From the NCBI GenBank assembly GCA_903922535.1, contig CAIXUF010000718.1:1-7822 (forward strand): a stretch of DNA of 7,822 nucleotides, written 5' to 3'. The notes under the pieces are model-generated. The model was not told the origin of the DNA, did not search any database, and saw only the letters and a list, made by a program, of their open reading frames with translations. Numbering within the stretch: position 1 is the stretch's first letter; every line of letters begins with the position of its first letter. The stretch comes from Candidatus Hydrogenedentota bacterium (GTDB lineage Bacteria > Hydrogenedentota > Hydrogenedentia > Hydrogenedentiales > CAITNO01). The position numbers and the translations under genes were made by a program. Of the stretch, positions 5,029-7,822 are shown piece by piece.

Positions 5029-6913
5029 AATCACCCAGGGCGGCCTTCAGCGCCTCCCTGACATTGGCCATGCGGTAGGGTTTCTGGATAAAACCGGCAA
5101 GCCCCCCGCCGACGAAGCGGTTTATGGTCTCCTGCGCATTGTAGCCGCTGCAGAGGATGACCGGAAGCGCGGGATTGATTCGCCGCAATTCCCGGAAGGT
5201 TTCTTCGCCGTCCATGTGCGGCATGGTCAGGTCCAGAAGAACACAACGGATAACAGCACGATGCTGCCCGTAAAGCATGAGTGCCTCTTGCCCGTCGGCG
5301 GCGATCAGCGCCTCGAATCCGAGTTGTTCCAGCATGCGCACACCCAGCGTTCGAAGAGTCACCTCATCGTCCACGAAAAGCACGGTGCCGCTCCCGCGCC
5401 ACTCGCTGCTGCCGGCCTGGGCCGGCGGCTGTGTGTCGGCGGGCGCAGCGGAGACGGGAAGCAGCACCTTGAAGTTGGTGCCCTTCCCCGGTTCGCTGTA
5501 TGGCTTGATGGCGCCCCGATGGCCGCGAACGATCCCCATAACGGCTGCAAGGCCCAACCCCCTGCCGGTGAACTTTGTGGTGAAAAACGGGTCAAAAATC
5601 CGGTCCATGGTGGCCCGGTCCATGCCGCATCCGTTGTCGGACACTTCCAGGCACACGTACCCCCCCTCCTGCAAATCCCCGTTCAGCCGCTCCTGGCTCA
5701 GGTAGTGCCAGTCGCATTGCACAAAGGAGGTCGTCACGTCTATTGCCCCGCCCTTGTCGCCGATGGCCTCGGAGGCGTTGATGATGAGGTTCATTATCAC
5801 CTGTCTGATCTGCGCCGCGTCGGCCTCTATCGGCGGAAGCCCGTCGGCAAGATGGCAGCGCAGTTTGGCCTTCTTGGATATGGAGGCCTCAAGCATCTGG
5901 CCGATTTCCCGGACCGTTTCGGACAGATCGAGGGGCTTCACCACGAAACGTCCCCTGCCGGAATAGGCAAGCATCTGCTTGCAGAGTTCGGCGGCGCGGT
6001 GGGTGACCTTCTCGATATCCTCGACCATGGGCCTGACGGAGGAGCCTTCGGGGATGTCCTCCAGGGCAAGATCCGCGTTGCCGAGGATGGCGGTAAGCAT
6101 GTTGTTGAAGTCGTGGGCGATGCCTCCGGCCAGAATTCCCAGACTCTCCAGTTTCTGGGCCTGCCGCACCTGTTCCTCGAGTTTTTCCCGCTCTTTGGCG
6201 GCGTTCCGCGTCTCGGTGACATCGATGCCCGTGCCTATCACGTACTGCACACGGTTTGCGTCGTCGGCCAGAACGGTGTTGTGCCACAGGATCAGGCGGC
6301 GCTGTCCGTTCTTGCCGACCCAATAGTTCTCGAAGGTGTGCGGAAAATCGCCGGCGGCCAGTTTTCGGAATTGTTCCGCAACAGCCTGGGTCTCCTCCGG
6401 CAGCAGGAGGAAGTCCCAGAACGCCCTGCCCGTCACCTCGGCCGATGTGTAGTCCGTGGCCATTTCGCATGCCCGGTTAAACCGAACAATGCGACCCTGC
6501 GGGTCAAGCACAACCACCAGGGCGCCAACCGTGTCCAGCAGTGCTGAGGAGAAACGGTCCTCCGCTTCCAGGGCATTCTCGGCAAGGCGCACCCGTCGGA
6601 ACACGACGGCCGTGAGCCAGATGGCCGCAACGGCCATGAAACGGTTGGCTATCGCCAAACCCATGCTGATTCCCGGCGGTGAAATGAAGAAGCCAAGAAC
6701 CGTGAGCAGCATGCACGCCACCGCCACGACAAAGGGAAGCCTGCTGGAACCATAGCGGGAACTCAGCGCGACCGGCGCCAGATAGATAATCCAGTCAGCG
6801 ACACCCCGGGGGGTGATCGCGTCAAACAGAAGACCGCTCGCCATAAGCGCCAGTGTGGCGGGAAACATCCACGTCCGAAACCAGTCACCTGTTCTGTCTG
6901 AAGCGTAGAACAT
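5027..6913 (-). CDS. Membrane-bound PAS hybrid histidine kinase with C-terminal receiver domain
   Basis: Predicted 628-residue sensor kinase (numbered from the ATG at 6913; a GTG directly before it at 6916 is an alternative). Order: four hydrophobic segments at about 16-34, 41-55, 59-78 and 84-106 forming a membrane sensor with little periplasmic sequence; a PAS domain at about 119-236 ending in the usual GTGIDVTETR; a coiled-coil linker; a HisKA domain with GGIAHDFNN and phosphorylatable H267; a HATPase domain with N-box NLIINASEA (N379), DNGCGM (426-431), FDPFFTTK (440-447) and GRGLGLA (450-456); a linker rich in Pro/Ala/Gln; and a receiver domain with D515/D516, phosphoacceptor D561 in LLDLTMP, S589 and K611. 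All catalytic residues appear intact. The receiver has no DNA-binding domain and no response regulator or HPt gene is adjacent, so the downstream partner is elsewhere. The ligand is unknown. A purine stretch AAGAG lies about 7 bases before the ATG. Confidence 0.95.
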   Translation of the reverse strand: MFYASDRTGDWFRTWMFPATLALMASGLLFDAITPRGVADWIIYLAPVALSSRYGSSRLPFVVAVACMLLTVLGFFISPPGISMGLAIANRFMAVAAIWLTAVVFRRVRLAENALEAEDRFSSALLDTVGALVVVLDPQGRIVRFNRACEMATDYTSAEVTGRAFWDFLLLPEETQAVAEQFRKLAAGDFPHTFENYWVGKNGQRRLILWHNTVLADDANRVQYVIGTGIDVTETRNAAKEREKLEEQVRQAQKLESLGILAGGIAHDFNNMLTAILGNADLALEDIPEGSSVRPMVEDIEKVTHRAAELCKQMLAYSGRGRFVVKPLDLSETVREIGQMLEASISKKAKLRCHLADGLPPIEADAAQIRQVIMNLIINASEAIGDKGGAIDVTTSFVQCDWHYLSQERLNGDLQEGGYVCLEVSDNGCGMDRATMDRIFDPFFTTKFTGRGLGLAAVMGIVRGHRGAIKPYSEPGKGTNFKVLLPVSAAPADTQPPAQAGSSEWRGSGTVLFVDDEVTLRTLGVRMLEQLGFEALIAADGQEALMLYGQHRAVIRCVLLDLTMPHMDGEETFRELRRINPALPVILCSGYNAQETINRFVGGGLAGFIQKPYRMANVREALKAALGD

Positions 6914-7063
6914 CACCAGTCTCTTACTGACCCTCTTGGGCCGGGCTTGACGCTAGAGCAAAGGATAAGACGGCCACTGCGTCCTGCGGCACTTCCATAC
7001 CAAGGACGTGAAAGGGCGTCCAGAACCTCGGAACTTTCACCCCATGACAAGGTCAACACAGAC

Positions 7064-7072
7064 ATAATAGCA
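7064..7072 (-). promoter_or_regulatory. Candidate extended -10 promoter for the kinase gene
   Basis: On the minus strand this reads TGCTATTAT, an extended -10 (TG, one base, then five of six matches to TATAAT). No acceptable -35 is found at normal spacing, which extended -10 promoters can tolerate. The leader would be about 145 bases. This is a weak pattern match only. Confidence 0.25.
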
Positions 7073-7186
7073 GATTCATTGCGTTCCCGCCAGCAACGCG
7101 AGTACCCCATGTCGCGATTACCCCATACCGACCGCGGATCGTCATACCGCTGATCTTCACCACACTGTCATACCCGAAAGGGCCCG

Positions 7187-7198
7187 CCAATGAATTGG
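7187..7198. promoter_or_regulatory. Palindrome at the -35 position of the acylase promoter, possible operator
   Basis: CCAAT-GA-ATTGG is an inverted repeat of five-base arms with a two-base centre. It overlaps the region where the -35 of the candidate acylase promoter would lie (TGAATT at 7191-7196, 17 bases before the -10). A dimeric regulator bound there would affect promoter use. The arms are short, so chance is possible. Confidence 0.3.
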
Positions 7199-7213
7199 GC
7201 AATGCCGTTTGGT

Positions 7214-7219
7214 TATACT
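7214..7219 (+). promoter_or_regulatory. Candidate -10 element for the acylase gene
   Basis: TATACT matches the -10 consensus at five of six positions and is followed by TGC, giving the same 9-base string as the candidate promoter at 2512. The -35 (TGAATT, 17-base spacer) is poor, so an activator may be needed if this is real. Transcription would begin near 7226, inside or just before the hairpin at 7222-7252. Confidence 0.35.
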
Positions 7220-7221
7220 TG

Positions 7222-7252
7222 CGCGGCGGAAGTCGGGTGATCCTTCCGCGCG
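7222..7252 (+). repeat. Leader hairpin before the acylase gene
   Basis: CGCGGCGGAAG (7222-7232) pairs with CTTCCGCGCG (7243-7252) through ten pairs with one bulged G, around a 10-base loop. It lies between the candidate -10 and the ribosome binding site (7262-7272), so it could be an operator or a 5'-end RNA stem. No T-run follows. Confidence 0.4.
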
Positions 7253-7279
7253 TTCAAAATTGGGAGAGAGGTGCAGGGC

Positions 7280-7822
7280 ATGCGGAAACTGAAGAAATTC
7301 GCCAGGTGGGCGTTCATCCTGGTTGTCACGATGGTTCTCGCTGGAGCCGGCTGGCTGGGGTATCTGGCGAAAACGCGGCATCCCCATTTGGACGGCATGG
7401 TCTCGCACCCATCCCTGAAGGCACCGGTGCGTGTCGTGCGCGACGACTGGGGCGTGCCCCATCTGTCCGGGGAAAACGAACGCGACGTGCATTTCGCCCT
7501 GGGCTATGTCATGGCCCAGGATCGGCTGTTTCAGATGGAGGTGATGCGCCGTCTGTCGCAGGGCGAGTTGGCCGAAGTGGGGGGGGCCTTGGCGGCCCCG
7601 ATTGACGCCCTGATCCGGACCTTCCGGCTCCGGCCCCTGGCGGAGGAGTACTACGCCGACGACAAGAGTTTCCCGCCTGAACTGCGCCAGGTGATGGAGG
7701 CGTTTGTCGCGGGCATCAATTACTGCCTGGACACCGAACCCCTGCCTATGGAACTGGCCCTGCTCGGCATCCGGCCGCGGCCTTTCACGCCGATTGATTC
7801 GCTGACCGTCGCCGCCATCCTG
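7280..7822 (+). CDS. Penicillin acylase family Ntn hydrolase, N-terminal part (cut by the window end)
   Basis: The frame is open from ATG 7280 to the last base, giving 181 residues of a longer protein. GAGAGAGGT at 7264-7272 ends 7 bases before the ATG; an in-frame GTG at 7271 is less likely. Residues 1-7 are basic (MRKLKKF) and about 10-29 are hydrophobic, so the protein is exported or anchored in the inner membrane. The conserved family start follows: PVRVVRDDWGVPHL (49-62), then DVHFALGYVMAQDRLFQMEVMRR (69-91) and GELAEVGG (95-102). Family members are precursors that cut themselves into two chains, exposing an N-terminal serine that hydrolyses amide bonds in beta-lactams, acyl-homoserine lactones or lipopeptides. 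The autocleavage site and catalytic Ser lie beyond the window, so activity and substrate cannot be judged. Confidence 0.92.
   Translation, partial: MRKLKKFARWAFILVVTMVLAGAGWLGYLAKTRHPHLDGMVSHPSLKAPVRVVRDDWGVPHLSGENERDVHFALGYVMAQDRLFQMEVMRRLSQGELAEVGGALAAPIDALIRTFRLRPLAEEYYADDKSFPPELRQVMEAFVAGINYCLDTEPLPMELALLGIRPRPFTPIDSLTVAAIL

Larger units (their letters stand above)
6914..7279. other. Divergent intergenic region between the kinase and acylase genes
   Basis: About 366 bases without a convincing gene. A 68-codon plus-strand frame (6947-7153) has no ribosome site or recognisable content. A 65-codon minus-strand frame (7110-6913) overlaps the kinase start as TGATG but also lacks a ribosome site. 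The stretch holds promoter candidates for both flanking genes, three copies of ACCCCAT (7039, 7104, 7120), four copies of CATACC (6996, 7124, 7143, 7169) and a palindrome CCAAT-GA-ATTGG at 7187-7198. It is the only place from which both genes could be controlled. Confidence 0.6.

Noticed and set aside
4973..6547. 524-codon open frame on the plus strand opposite the kinase gene
   Set aside because: The minus strand holds a complete histidine kinase with all its motifs. The plus-strand frame is its complement and contains no domain.
6913..7110. 65-codon minus-strand frame ending in a TGATG overlap with the kinase start
   Set aside because: The overlap suggested translational coupling, but neither of its possible ATG starts has a ribosome site and the translation shows no helix, motif or known peptide. 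It is more likely leader sequence.
6947..7153. 68-codon plus-strand frame in the divergent region
   Set aside because: There is no ribosome site, the composition is rich in Arg and Ser, and it runs across the short repeats. There is no support for coding.
7191..7222. Possible sigma54 promoter before the acylase (TTGGGC and TTGC elements)
   Set aside because: The GG and GC dinucleotides are not at the required 10-base separation, and the sigma70-like -10 explains the site better.
1..7822. CRISPR array, tRNA, rRNA, insertion sequence or integrase
   Set aside because: I saw no regularly spaced long repeats, no cloverleaf with a CCA-type end, no rRNA core sequences and no transposase or recombinase motifs on either strand.

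Overview
The window looks like a stretch of a bacterial chromosome of moderately high GC (about 60 percent by eye), with Shine-Dalgarno led genes and the hybrid histidine kinases and Ntn-hydrolase acylases common in free-living Gram-negative and Planctomycetes-like lineages. I cannot fix the taxon from sequence alone. A member of the PVC group, Hydrogenedentota or a deltaproteobacterial lineage would all fit. No rRNA, tRNA, insertion sequence, CRISPR array or integrase is visible.

Layout: (1) positions 1-78 may be the last codons of an upstream gene, followed by a leader with promoter-like sequence. (2) 191-2392 (+) encodes a 733-residue bacterial dynamin-like GTPase with all G motifs and a C-terminal transmembrane hairpin. 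(3) 2582-3388 (+) encodes an uncharacterised protein with four membrane segments and a soluble C-terminal domain that may be PH-like. (4) 3389-3690 is a gene-free stretch rich in inverted repeats. (5) About 3691-4953 (+) encodes a 12-helix major facilitator transporter resembling the FLVCR/SLC49 group. (6) 5027-6913 (-) encodes a membrane-bound PAS hybrid histidine kinase with a C-terminal receiver, convergent with the transporter. (7) 6914-7279 is a divergent intergenic region with short repeats and promoter candidates. (8) 7280 to the window end (+) is the start of a penicillin-acylase family Ntn hydrolase, cut by the window edge.

The most coherent unit is the dynamin-like GTPase followed by the small membrane protein. 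They lie on one strand 189 bp apart, and the second gene appears to have its own promoter, so they could be co-expressed or separately controlled. A membrane-remodelling or membrane-protection role is an inference from the dynamin family. The transporter, kinase and acylase show no clear pathway link to one another. The kinase has no neighbouring response regulator, so its output target lies elsewhere. The least explained parts are the gaps: nested inverted repeats follow both the dynamin gene and the small membrane gene, and a 9-base string (TATACTTGC) recurs at two candidate -10 sites.
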